From an uncultured bacterium (GTDB lineage Bacteria > Bacillota > Limnochordia > DTU080 > JAAYLA01): a DNA stretch of 37,146 nucleotides. Both the position numbers and the translations under genes were made by a program. The notes below the pieces were generated by a model. That model saw nothing but the letters and a program-made list of their open reading frames with translations, was not told the DNA's origin and ran no database searches. The stretch covers positions 1 to 37,146 of the forward strand of contig CALKAQ010000015.1 in the NCBI GenBank assembly GCA_937983075.1, written 5' to 3'. Within the stretch, counting starts at the first letter, position 1, and the number at the start of each line of letters is the position of its first letter. Of this stretch, positions 8,134 to 15,756 are shown piece by piece.

Positions 8134-9882
8134 CTATGGAGCTCGTCCCCGCACGCGCTCCGCTTTGGGGCGCCGCAGCCAATCACGAATTTCGGAGAGC
8201 GATCGGCAGTTGAGCAGGTGACGCGGTTCGACCCAGGCTCGTCGGGCTGCCATGAGACCATAGCTAAAGTTGCCGAGTTCATCGAGGCCATGAGCGTCGG
8301 AGCTCATCACCAAAGTGACCCCTGCATCGATTGCCTTGCGGGCGTGATCGGCGCTGAGATCCATGCGAGCGGGCGATGCGTTGATTTCCAGCATCGTCCC
8401 GGTTTCTGCCGCCTTTTGAATCAAGGCGTCGACGTTGACGGCATAAGGCGGTCGCTGTCCCAGCTTTCTGCCTGTCGGATGGCCAATGACATCGACGTGC
8501 GGATGCTCCATGGCCCGCAAAATCCGCGCGGTCATTTCTTCTTCCGACTGCCCAAGAGAGGTGTGAACCGATGCGACGACCAGATCAAGCCGCTTCAGTG
8601 CGGCGTCCGGCAGATCGAGCGATCCATCGGGGAGGATGTCGACTTCGATTCCTTTGAGCAGCCATGCGCCTCCGCCTGCGGCATTGAGTGCGTCGATGGC
8701 TTCCGCCTGTGCGGCCAGCCGTTCAGGATCCAAGCCGCGGGTGATGGGCAGAGCCGGCGAGTGGTCGCAAACAGCCACATATTCAAGTCCCTTGTCCGCT
8801 GCAGCCCGGGCGATTTCTTCGAGCGACATGCGCCCGTCGCTCCAATTCGAATGGACGTGAATGTCGCCCCGAAAATGTTGGACTTCAAGACGTTCGGGCA
8901 AAGAACCGGCGACGGCCGCTTCGAACTCACCGCGATCCTCCCGCAGCTCCGGCGCAATGTAAGGCAAGTCGAGGCACCGATAGAAATCGGCTTCGGTTTC
9001 CGGATGGTAAACGACATTTTGCCGTTCGTTCGCCAAACGGTATTCATTGATGTGCCAGCCGTGGGAACGCGCCCACTCACGCAAACGCACGTGATGCGCC
9101 TGCGAACCGGTAAAATGATGAAGCGCCGTGATAAACGACTGCACCGGCACCAAGCGGATATCGACGGGCAGCCCGCCGATGAGCACCATTTGGCTTTTCG
9201 TGTCACCGTCGATCGGCTGTGCGGAGAAACCAGGCATTTCAGCCAACGCCTGACGCACGGTTTGACTGTCGTCACAGCCAACCACCATGTCGATATCCTT
9301 GACCATTTCGCAGCCTCGGCGCAGTGATCCTGCCAAAGCCACCCGCTGCACTCCTGGCAAGTTTTCCAGCCACTTGTACAGCTCCAGTGCACGCGGCATC
9401 ACTTCGCCGATCGGCATCCGTCCTCGCCCTTCCCGCACCTGACGAATGCCCTGGGCGATGCGTTCCTCCGTGCGAGGTCCGCAGCCTTTGAGGGTGCGAA
9501 TCGTCTTGGCTTCCACTGCGGCTTCCAGTGATTCGAGGTCGCTCACACCGAGCTCCGCAAAAAGGCGGGCAGTCAATTTCGGGCCGACGCCGGGGACGTT
9601 CATGACGTCAAGAAGGCCCGCGGGAAAACGCGCCTGCAGCTCATCGTACAAGCGTATGCGACCGCTTGCGAGCCAACTTTGAATTTTCTCCTCGAGTGCA
9701 GCTCCGATGCCGCTGATGCTCCGCAACCGACCCCGGGCCGCGATATCCGCGATATCTTCCGTCAGAGCACGAATGGCATCGGCCCCACGCCGATAAGCGC
9801 GAATTTTATAAGGGTTTTCTCCAGCGAGCTCCAAATAGTCCGCAATGCGATCGAACACCGCGGCCAACTCGAAATTTCGCAT
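8134..9882 (-). CDS. polX: DNA polymerase X (PolX) with PHP domain
   Basis: A family X DNA polymerase for gap filling in base-excision repair, 582 residues. It has an N-terminal 8-kDa-like helix-hairpin-helix region (about 1-155: SGIGAALEEKI, VPGVGPKLT), a nucleotidyltransferase core with AGSLRRG, catalytic Asp196/Asp198 (KDIDMVVG) and Asp241 (VDIRLV), and a C-terminal PHP domain (about 338-570) with HVHSNWSDG (from His342), VASVHTSLG, DVIGHPTGR and SSDAHG. The PHP metal ligands look intact, so the 3'-5' exonuclease/AP-endonuclease activity known for bacterial PolX is expected. The ATG at 9882 follows a GGGAGA site; a GTG lies directly in front of it. The 3' end comes 20 bases before the start I chose for the next gene. 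Confidence 0.93.
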   Translation of the reverse strand: MRNFELAAVFDRIADYLELAGENPYKIRAYRRGADAIRALTEDIADIAARGRLRSISGIGAALEEKIQSWLASGRIRLYDELQARFPAGLLDVMNVPGVGPKLTARLFAELGVSDLESLEAAVEAKTIRTLKGCGPRTEERIAQGIRQVREGRGRMPIGEVMPRALELYKWLENLPGVQRVALAGSLRRGCEMVKDIDMVVGCDDSQTVRQALAEMPGFSAQPIDGDTKSQMVLIGGLPVDIRLVPVQSFITALHHFTGSQAHHVRLREWARSHGWHINEYRLANERQNVVYHPETEADFYRCLDLPYIAPELREDRGEFEAAVAGSLPERLEVQHFRGDIHVHSNWSDGRMSLEEIARAAADKGLEYVAVCDHSPALPITRGLDPERLAAQAEAIDALNAAGGGAWLLKGIEVDILPDGSLDLPDAALKRLDLVVASVHTSLGQSEEEMTARILRAMEHPHVDVIGHPTGRKLGQRPPYAVNVDALIQKAAETGTMLEINASPARMDLSADHARKAIDAGVTLVMSSDAHGLDELGNFSYGLMAARRAWVEPRHLLNCRSLSEIRDWLRRPKAERVRGRAP

Positions 9883-9907
9883 CACCGCTCTCCCTCAACC
9901 CGTCACA

Positions 9908-10420
9908 TTACCGCTCATTTAGACGAATGACGTCGGGATCGTCGACGATAAATTCAATCGCCTGATAGACCGTAGGGGACGCGCGCAACATCCAAAGGGC
10001 GACAGGCGATTGGGAAACAATGCGGTTGGCGGGCTGCCACGGCACCAGCGATGCAGCGGCGATGAAAATCAGCAGCAGAAGAGCGCTTTTGCACGCGCCC
10101 GTCACAAAACCGCCCCACTGATGCAGTCGACGCCCTGCCCGCGAGCGTGCGAGCAAGGCGTCGACTCGAGGCGCCAGTGCAATTCCGATTCCGGCAATCG
10201 CTCCGGCCGTTGCAGCGAACGCGACGACATATGCAATACTTTGCTCGACGCCGGCATGGGGATAAATGGCTGCCGCCAGCGCCGGTGCAACGCGAAAGCC
10301 GACGACCAAACCGAGCAATGCACCGCCGGTGTGGCACACTTCGATGCCCAAGCCGCGCCGCCGACCCCGCCAGCCACCCAGTAAGATGACAACGATAAGT
10401 CCGATGTCTACCCAGGTCAT
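9908..10420 (-). CDS. cvpA: CvpA family membrane protein
   Basis: A 170-residue integral membrane protein with about four hydrophobic segments, starting TWVDIGLIVVILLGGWRGRRRG, the typical CvpA opening with a basic loop after the first helix. The homologue in E. coli was named for colicin V production; its function in Bacillota is not settled. The start ATG at 10420 has GAGGAG six bases upstream. In B. subtilis the order is pheS-pheT-zapA-yshB(cvpA)-polX-mutSB. Here cvpA comes only about 45 bases after pheT and there is no room for zapA. Confidence 0.82.
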   Translation of the reverse strand: MTWVDIGLIVVILLGGWRGRRRGLGIEVCHTGGALLGLVVGFRVAPALAAAIYPHAGVEQSIAYVVAFAATAGAIAGIGIALAPRVDALLARSRAGRRLHQWGGFVTGACKSALLLLIFIAAASLVPWQPANRIVSQSPVALWMLRASPTVYQAIEFIVDDPDVIRLNER

Positions 10421-10465
10421 GAACGCTCCTCGCTTTCCAAGGTGACCGTGGGGCCGTGCGCCGAC

Positions 10466-12871
10466 TCACCCGCGCAGCTTTACACCGTATTGTCCCTTGA
10501 GCTGGGTCATCAGCTCATTGAGAACGCTTTCGACTTCCGCTTCCTTCAGTGTTCGATCGGACGCCTGAAAAACGAAGGCGTAGGCCAAGCTGCGGTAGCC
10601 TTCAGGGATTTGCGCCCCTTGATAGACATCAAACAGCCGATATTCCTTGAGCAGTTCTCCGCCATGATGCGTGATGACGCGTTCGATGTCTTCCGCCGTG
10701 ACCTCTGCCGGAGCAAGGAACGCAATGTCACGATGCACCGCGGGATAACGCGGTATAGGCGTGAACGTCGTTGCCGCCGCTTTGCCCAACAACGTTTCCA
10801 ACCCCAATTCGGCGACATAAACACGGTGCGCAATGTCAAAGGCATCGGTTACATCGGGATGGATCTCGCCCAAGACCCCGACGGTTTCACCCTCAACAAC
10901 CACTTTGGCCGAACGCCCCGGATGCAATGCCGGATGGCTGCCAGCCTCGATGGAATACTCAACGCCAAGTACTTCCAATGCTGCCTCAACCAAGCCCTTG
11001 AGATCGAAGAAATCAACCTGACGGCTAGGTTCTCCCCACCCTGTACGATGCACTTCTCCCATCAAGGCGATACCGAGCGTCGTTTTTTCTTCAGGCTGCG
11101 CCGTGAGGGGCAACTCTTGCGGCACAAAGACGGATCCCAGCTCGAACACCTGAACCGAAGCGGCCTGCCTGCGTTCGTTGCGTGCCACCAGTTCCAGCAA
11201 GTTCACCATCAAGTTGGTGCGCAACAACGACATTTCTTCCGAAAGCGGATTTTGAATCGGAATTGCGCGTCTCCACGCATCATCGGGCGCAAGCTGCAAA
11301 CGCTCCAGCCCACGCGGACTCATGAATGAATACGTAATGACTTCCGACAGGCCCGCGCCGATCAATCGCTGCCGCAACTGCTCGGTTTGGGCGTCTTCCG
11401 ACGTCACACCGCCCTGAATGGTGGAACCCTTGGGAAGCGTCGGCTCGATGCGATCGTAGCCATAGATGCGAGCGATTTCCTCAACGAGATCGATTTCGCG
11501 GGTGATGTCACGCCGATAAGACGGCACATGCACCTGGAGGCGAGCGTCACCGGTCACATCGACGCCAAAATGAAGCGCCCGTAAACACCGTTTCATCTCG
11601 GCCGGAGACATGTCGGTTCCGAGCACTCGATTCACACGTTCGGGCCGCAGGCTGATTTGTCGTTCCGACGCAGAAGTTTCACTTGCATCGGTGACAACGG
11701 GGGACGGTTTTCCGCCCGCTACTTCGGCCAAGAGCTTGGCCGCCCGATGAATCGCCCACAACGGCAGTTCCGGATCGAGCCCTTTTTCGAAGCGCAGCGA
11801 GGCTTCCGTTTGCATCCCGAGGCGCCGTGCCATTTTGCGGACCGTCGCCGCATGAAAGTTTGCGGCTTCCAACAATACGTTTTGAGTCTGATCAGAAACC
11901 TCGCTGTTGGCGCCACCCATGATCCCAGCGATGGCCACAGCCTTCTCTGCATCGGCTATGACCAGCATGTCGGTGTCGAGTTCCCGCTCAACGCCATCCA
12001 GAGTTTCAATCCGTTCACCCTCAACCGGTCGACGCACTTTGATTTTCGGACCGGCGAGCTTGGCAAGATCGAAGGCGTGCAGCGGCTGGCCGAGTTCAAG
12101 CATGACGTAGTTGGTTACGTCAACGACATTATTGATGGGTCGCATACCCGCCGCCCGCAGACGCTGCTGCATCCAAAGCGGAGATGGGCCGATGGTGACA
12201 CCCTCGACCACTTGCGCGCAATAACGCGGACAGACGTCGGGTGCTTCAACCAAAACATCAACCGCCGGACCCCCTCGATCGCGCAGTCCTTCCGGTACGT
12301 CGGGCAAGCGGAGAGGTGCACCCGTCAGAGCCGAAATTTCGCGGGCAATACCGACCACGCTCAAGCAGTCAGGCCGATTCGGATAGATTTCAAATTCGAT
12401 TACGGCATCGTCCAGCCCGAGCTGCTCGGCAACAGATTGGCCAACTTCCGCTTCGTCGGGCAGGACGAGCAGTCCCGATGCATCATCCCCGATGCCCAGC
12501 TCTTTTTCCGAACAAAGCATGCCTTCGGAGCGCACACCCTGCACCTCGACGATCTGGATGGTTCGGTCGAGTCCGGGCAGCTGCGCGCCGGGCAAAGCGA
12601 CCGGAACCTTCCATCCTGCCGTTACGACAGGAGCACCCGTAACGGTAGTGAGCGTGCGATCCCCCACGGAAACCTCGCACACGTGCAATCCGTCGGCCGA
12701 CGGATGCGGTCCGACGCTTTGAATGACGCCGACGACGACATTCTCCAGTCCTTTTCCGGGGTAATGGATGGCTTCAACCTTGGTGCCACTCATGGTCAAT
12801 CGTTCGGCCAGTTCCTCGGGGTCCCAAGGGACGTCCGTATACGATTCAAGCCAACGATAGGATACCAGCAT
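10466..12871 (-). CDS. pheT: Phenylalanine--tRNA ligase beta subunit
   Basis: The beta subunit of the cytosolic (alpha-beta)2 phenylalanyl-tRNA synthetase, 801 residues, the usual length for the family. From N to C: the B1 region with an embedded EMAP-like tRNA-binding domain (ENVVVGVIQSVGPHPSADGL, about 43-62), B3/B4 editing domain, B5 domain (about 405-475), catalytic-like core, and C-terminal ferredoxin-fold anticodon-binding domain (from about 705; FTPIPRYPAVHRDIAFL). AAGGAGAG sits 8 bases before ATG 12871. It starts 14 bases after the pheS stop codon, so the two subunits are co-transcribed. Confidence 0.96.
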   Translation of the reverse strand: MLVSYRWLESYTDVPWDPEELAERLTMSGTKVEAIHYPGKGLENVVVGVIQSVGPHPSADGLHVCEVSVGDRTLTTVTGAPVVTAGWKVPVALPGAQLPGLDRTIQIVEVQGVRSEGMLCSEKELGIGDDASGLLVLPDEAEVGQSVAEQLGLDDAVIEFEIYPNRPDCLSVVGIAREISALTGAPLRLPDVPEGLRDRGGPAVDVLVEAPDVCPRYCAQVVEGVTIGPSPLWMQQRLRAAGMRPINNVVDVTNYVMLELGQPLHAFDLAKLAGPKIKVRRPVEGERIETLDGVERELDTDMLVIADAEKAVAIAGIMGGANSEVSDQTQNVLLEAANFHAATVRKMARRLGMQTEASLRFEKGLDPELPLWAIHRAAKLLAEVAGGKPSPVVTDASETSASERQISLRPERVNRVLGTDMSPAEMKRCLRALHFGVDVTGDARLQVHVPSYRRDITREIDLVEEIARIYGYDRIEPTLPKGSTIQGGVTSEDAQTEQLRQRLIGAGLSEVITYSFMSPRGLERLQLAPDDAWRRAIPIQNPLSEEMSLLRTNLMVNLLELVARNERRQAASVQVFELGSVFVPQELPLTAQPEEKTTLGIALMGEVHRTGWGEPSRQVDFFDLKGLVEAALEVLGVEYSIEAGSHPALHPGRSAKVVVEGETVGVLGEIHPDVTDAFDIAHRVYVAELGLETLLGKAAATTFTPIPRYPAVHRDIAFLAPAEVTAEDIERVITHHGGELLKEYRLFDVYQGAQIPEGYRSLAYAFVFQASDRTLKEAEVESVLNELMTQLKGQYGVKLRG

Positions 12872-12885
12872 CAGACGTTCTCTCC

Positions 12886-13914
12886 TTAAAACTGCCGCAA
12901 GAAACGGATATCGTTTTCGAAAAACAGGCGAATATCATCGACGCCGTATTTCAACATGGCAATGCGCTCAACCCCGATACCGAAAGCAAAACCGCCCACC
13001 TGCTCAGGGTCGTAGCCGACCATTTCGAGTACACGCGGGTGAACCATGCCGCAGCCCAAAATTTCGATCCACCCTTCGTTGGAGCAGACGCGGCACCCAT
13101 CGCCATCGCAAATAAAACACGAAATATCCATTTCAGCACTTGGCTCGGTGAAAGGGAAATAGCTTGGGCGGAAACGCACACCGCGCTCTTTGCCGAAAAG
13201 GGCGCGAACAAATGCTGTGAGCGTGCCTTTCAAGTCACCGAACGTAATTTTCTCGTCAATCAACAAGCCTTCGACTTGATGGAACATAGGCGAATGGGTC
13301 ACGTCGGCGTCGACGCGATAAACTTTGCCTGGTGCGATGACACGTACGGGTGGGCGCTGGGATTCCATCGTGCGAATTTGTACCGGAGAAGTTTGCGTGC
13401 GGAGCAAGATGTCTTCGGAAAGATAAAACGTGTCTTGCATGTCGCGGGCGGGGTGTTCCTTAGGCACATTCAGAGCTTCGAAATTGTAATAATCGGTTTC
13501 AACTTCAGGGCCCGTGACCACTCGAAAACCCAATCCGATGAAAAACTGCTTGATTTCATCGATGATCTGCGTCAGCGGATGTCGGGTACCTGCCGGCCAG
13601 GCTCGGCCGGGGAGTGTGATGTCTACCCGTTCGGCCTCCAGACGCTTCGCCTTCGCTTCTTCAGCCAACACGGTTCGCCGTTTCTCGAGCTCTTGCTCAA
13701 GAAGGCTGCGCACTTCGTTGACAACTTTGCCTAAGCGGGGCCTTTCTTCGGGACTGACTTCGCCCATGCTGCGCAGCAGCCGAGTCAGCTCGCCCTTTCT
13801 GCCTAGGTACTTCACACGAGCGGCCTCTAACGATTCCAGGTCGGTCGCCTCGTTGACGGCTTTCAACGCAGCCTCACGAATGTCTTCAATCTGTTGTTCG
13901 ATGACCAAAGCCAT
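12886..13914 (-). CDS. pheS: Phenylalanine--tRNA ligase alpha subunit
   Basis: The catalytic subunit of phenylalanyl-tRNA synthetase, 342 residues. It has an N-terminal coiled-coil arm that contacts tRNA (about 1-85) and a class II catalytic core with motif 2 (GKVYRVDADVTHSPMFHQVEG) and motif 3 (GFAFGIGVERIAMLKYG). A loop with ICDGDGCRVCSNEGW carries several cysteines. The ATG at 13914 begins the conserved family sequence; its GGGGAG site is rather close (3-4 bases), and an in-frame TTG two codons later has better spacing. First gene of the operon running to mutS2. The leader has a hairpin but no T-box. Confidence 0.96.
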   Translation of the reverse strand: MALVIEQQIEDIREAALKAVNEATDLESLEAARVKYLGRKGELTRLLRSMGEVSPEERPRLGKVVNEVRSLLEQELEKRRTVLAEEAKAKRLEAERVDITLPGRAWPAGTRHPLTQIIDEIKQFFIGLGFRVVTGPEVETDYYNFEALNVPKEHPARDMQDTFYLSEDILLRTQTSPVQIRTMESQRPPVRVIAPGKVYRVDADVTHSPMFHQVEGLLIDEKITFGDLKGTLTAFVRALFGKERGVRFRPSYFPFTEPSAEMDISCFICDGDGCRVCSNEGWIEILGCGMVHPRVLEMVGYDPEQVGGFAFGIGVERIAMLKYGVDDIRLFFENDIRFLRQF

Positions 13915-13949
13915 ACACTCCCCAGAAAATCGCAAAAGAGAATACGCGG

Positions 13950-14003
13950 ATGAAAGCAAACAAAGGTTGCCCTTCCGTTCACACAGGGACGAAAAGCAAC
14001 CTT
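13950..14003 (-). promoter_or_regulatory. Terminator-like hairpin in the pheS leader (possible attenuator)
   Basis: GCAACCTT (13996-14003) and AAGGTTGC (13963-13970) can form an 8-bp stem in the transcript, followed on the minus strand by a T-rich TTGTTTGCTTTC. It lies between the pheS promoter and the pheS start. The conserved T-box sequence GGGTGGNACCGCG is absent. I see no leader peptide rich in Phe codons. Confidence 0.4.
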
Positions 14004-14047
14004 CTACGACAGCGGGAAAAATGACCCAAATCTCCAATAACAGACGC

Positions 14048-14076
14048 ATTATACCATACAGGATGTCTACATTCAA
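14048..14076 (-). promoter_or_regulatory. Sigma-A promoter of the pheST operon
   Basis: TTGAAT (14076-14071), 17-base spacer, perfect TATAAT (14053-14048) with an extended TG. It is right after the stop codon of the methyltransferase gene and gives a leader of about 125 bases before pheS. Confidence 0.8.
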
Positions 14077-14111
14077 CTTGCGAAGGCCGCTGCCCGCGGA
14101 CACTCATGGGT

Positions 14112-14915
14112 TCAATGCACTGCAGCGCGTTGACGCAATGCTTCGTACAAGCAAACAGCAACTGCCGTCGCGGCATTGAGCGACTCACCTCCGCCGGGCA
14201 TCGGTATGTGCGCGATGATGTCCGCTTCTTTGAGCAGACGCTCGGAAGGCCCGTGCGCTTCGTGTCCGACAAGCAGCGCCGTCGGTTCGTTCCACGGGAC
14301 CTCGTAGAGCGAAACGTCGCCGCGCACATCCAGAGCAATGAGACGCATGTTGTTTTGCCGCAGCTTTCCAATGAGTTCGTCAGGTTGATATACAGCGATA
14401 GGCAGACCGAACACGGCGCCGGCGGAAGATCGGATCGCCTTGGGATGTCCCGGATCTACCGTTCCGTGTACAAGTGCGACACCGGTGACACCGACGGCAA
14501 GTGCCGTACGCAGCATTGTTCCCAGGTTGCCGGGATCTTGAATGCGGTCGATCACGAGTACGAGCGGTACGGCATCTTGGTGCGAAAAACCGTCGCCCGA
14601 CATACGAGGTGTCGGAACGACGGCCACTATTCCTTGCGGGGTTCGGGCGTCACTCATTTCAGCGAGCAGCCGTGCGGGCACTTCGTAGCATGCAATGCCC
14701 CATTGTGCTGCGCGCTGCAATATGTTCTGAACCCGCGCGTCATTTCCCGATTCAGCGGTGTAAAATATCGTTTCCGGCGGATGGCCGTGGCGAAAAGCCT
14801 CCTCAAGTACGCGCACACCTTCAACAAGCCAGCGTCCGGCCTTCGCCCGGCCTCGGCGCTGAAGCAAGGAGCGTGCCTGTTTGACTCGAGGATTCTCGCG
14901 ACTCGTAATTTTCAC
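14112..14915 (-). CDS. TrmH/SpoU family RNA 2'-O-methyltransferase (YsgA-like)
   Basis: A SPOUT-fold enzyme that methylates a ribose 2'-hydroxyl in rRNA or tRNA using S-adenosylmethionine. The N-terminal substrate-binding domain (KITSRENPRVKQARSLL) is followed by the knotted catalytic domain with the three SpoU motifs: DRIQDPGNLGTMLRTA, LVGHEAHGPS and IPMPGGGESLNAATA. The target nucleotide cannot be deduced. I choose the GTG at 14915, which has GGAGG nine bases upstream and gives 267 residues; a TTG at 14942 is also in frame. The position next to pheST matches ysgA of B. subtilis. It begins 41 bases after the rplT stop and probably reads through from the rpmI promoter. Confidence 0.88.
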   Translation of the reverse strand: MKITSRENPRVKQARSLLQRRGRAKAGRWLVEGVRVLEEAFRHGHPPETIFYTAESGNDARVQNILQRAAQWGIACYEVPARLLAEMSDARTPQGIVAVVPTPRMSGDGFSHQDAVPLVLVIDRIQDPGNLGTMLRTALAVGVTGVALVHGTVDPGHPKAIRSSAGAVFGLPIAVYQPDELIGKLRQNNMRLIALDVRGDVSLYEVPWNEPTALLVGHEAHGPSERLLKEADIIAHIPMPGGGESLNAATAVAVCLYEALRQRAAVH

Positions 14916-14956
14916 CTCGTCCAGCCTCCGCCACTGTGTCAACTGCGAATACGAAA

Positions 14957-15310
14957 TTACAAATGCTGCTTCGCCACCGCAACGAGTTCGGCGAAAGCTT
15001 GCTGCTCATGCACGGCAAGATCCGCCAACATTTTGCGGTTCACTTGCACATTGGCTCGCTTCAAGCCATGGACAAGACGGCTGTACGAAAGGCCATGCTG
15101 CCTTGCCGCCGCATTGATGCGGGCAATCCACAGTCGTCTGAAATCACGCTTCCGGACCCGGCGGTCGCGATAAGCGTAATTCAGCGACTTCATCACCTGC
15201 TGATTGGCAGGACGAAAGATCTTGCTTTTGCGTCCCCAATAGCCTTTGGCCAGTTTCAAAATCTTCTTATGGCGTCGGCGTGTTACAAAGCCACCTTTTG
15301 CTCTTGGCAT
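14957..15310 (-). CDS. rplT: 50S ribosomal protein L20
   Basis: A 117-residue, strongly basic protein that binds 23S rRNA early in large-subunit assembly. Its sequence is standard L20 from MPRAKGG through the YRDRRVRKRDFRRLWIARIN segment. In Bacillus L20 also represses its own operon by binding the leader RNA; the candidate leader is at 15541-15721. It starts 18 bases after the rpmI stop. Confidence 0.98.
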   Translation of the reverse strand: MPRAKGGFVTRRRHKKILKLAKGYWGRKSKIFRPANQQVMKSLNYAYRDRRVRKRDFRRLWIARINAAARQHGLSYSRLVHGLKRANVQVNRKMLADLAVHEQQAFAELVAVAKQHL

Positions 15311-15328
15311 GCCCTGTCCCTCCTCGAA

Positions 15329-15529
15329 TTACCGCTTGCCCAGCATGCGCAGCACGCGCTCGCGATCATTGCCCTGGACAACCTTCGTACCTGAGATGCG
15401 CCGCTTGCGAGCCGACGACTTTTTCTCCAGCAAGTGTCGTTTCCAGCCACTGTTTCGCAACACTTTGCCTTTACGTGTCACCCGGAACCGCTTTGCGGCA
15501 CCACGGTGGGTTTTCATTTTTGCGGCCAC
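15329..15529 (-). CDS. rpmI: 50S ribosomal protein L35
   Basis: A small basic protein of the large subunit, recognised by KMKTHRGAAKRFRVTRKGK and the ARKRRISG stretch. I take the GTG at 15529 as start (66 residues): AGGAG lies 7 bases upstream, whereas the ATG two codons earlier (15535) is only one base from the same site. Normally infC precedes rpmI; here there is no infC in the 220 bases between thrS and rpmI. It carries its own promoter and a long structured leader. Confidence 0.95.
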   Translation of the reverse strand: MAAKMKTHRGAAKRFRVTRKGKVLRNSGWKRHLLEKKSSARKRRISGTKVVQGNDRERVLRMLGKR

Positions 15530-15540
15530 TTCCATGCTCC

Positions 15541-15721
15541 TCTCTGCATGACCATATAATAAAGAGCGGGTGTACAGCATACACCCGCTCCGCAAAACAA
15601 GCCCGAAAAGACCTTTTTCGCGCACGTAAACCGGTGACGAGCCGGCGTGTACCTCGGCGGTTTCAACCGTGAGGTGAGAAGCGGGCAGCTTCTACTTCGT
15701 CATTCGTCTTCAATCAAACTG
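15541..15721 (-). ncRNA. Putative L20-type autoregulatory leader with terminator
   Basis: The leader has several nested inverted repeats: AGAAGC/GCTTCT, then ACCTC...GAGGT enclosing GGTT/AACC. It ends in a perfect 11-bp hairpin GAGCGGGTGTA/TACACCCGCTC (15590-15564) followed by TTTATT. This layout matches the L20 leader known from Bacillota, where L20 binding causes early termination ahead of infC-rpmI-rplT. Assignment is from layout, position and remembered sequence motifs, not from a model search. Confidence 0.6.
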
Positions 15722-15727
15722 CTTTGT

Positions 15728-15756
15728 AGTATACCACGCCTGAGGACGAAGGTCAA
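15728..15756 (-). promoter_or_regulatory. Sigma-A promoter of rpmI-rplT
   Basis: TTGACC (15756-15751), 17-base spacer, TATACT (15733-15728). The -35 box overlaps the thrS stop codon, so the rpmI unit has its own promoter tucked into the end of thrS. Confidence 0.75.

Noticed and set aside
8218..9327. A 369-codon plus-strand frame
   Set aside because: Antisense to polX; no recognisable domains or ribosome site.
11657..12889. A 410-codon open frame on the plus strand
   Set aside because: It lies exactly opposite pheT, whose sequence is unmistakable. The frame is open only because of pheT codon bias; its translation resembles no family and has no ribosome site.
15530..15752. A hidden or broken infC gene
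   Set aside because: The 220 bases hold a promoter and structured leader only, and are less than half the length of infC; no IF3-like peptide was seen in any frame.
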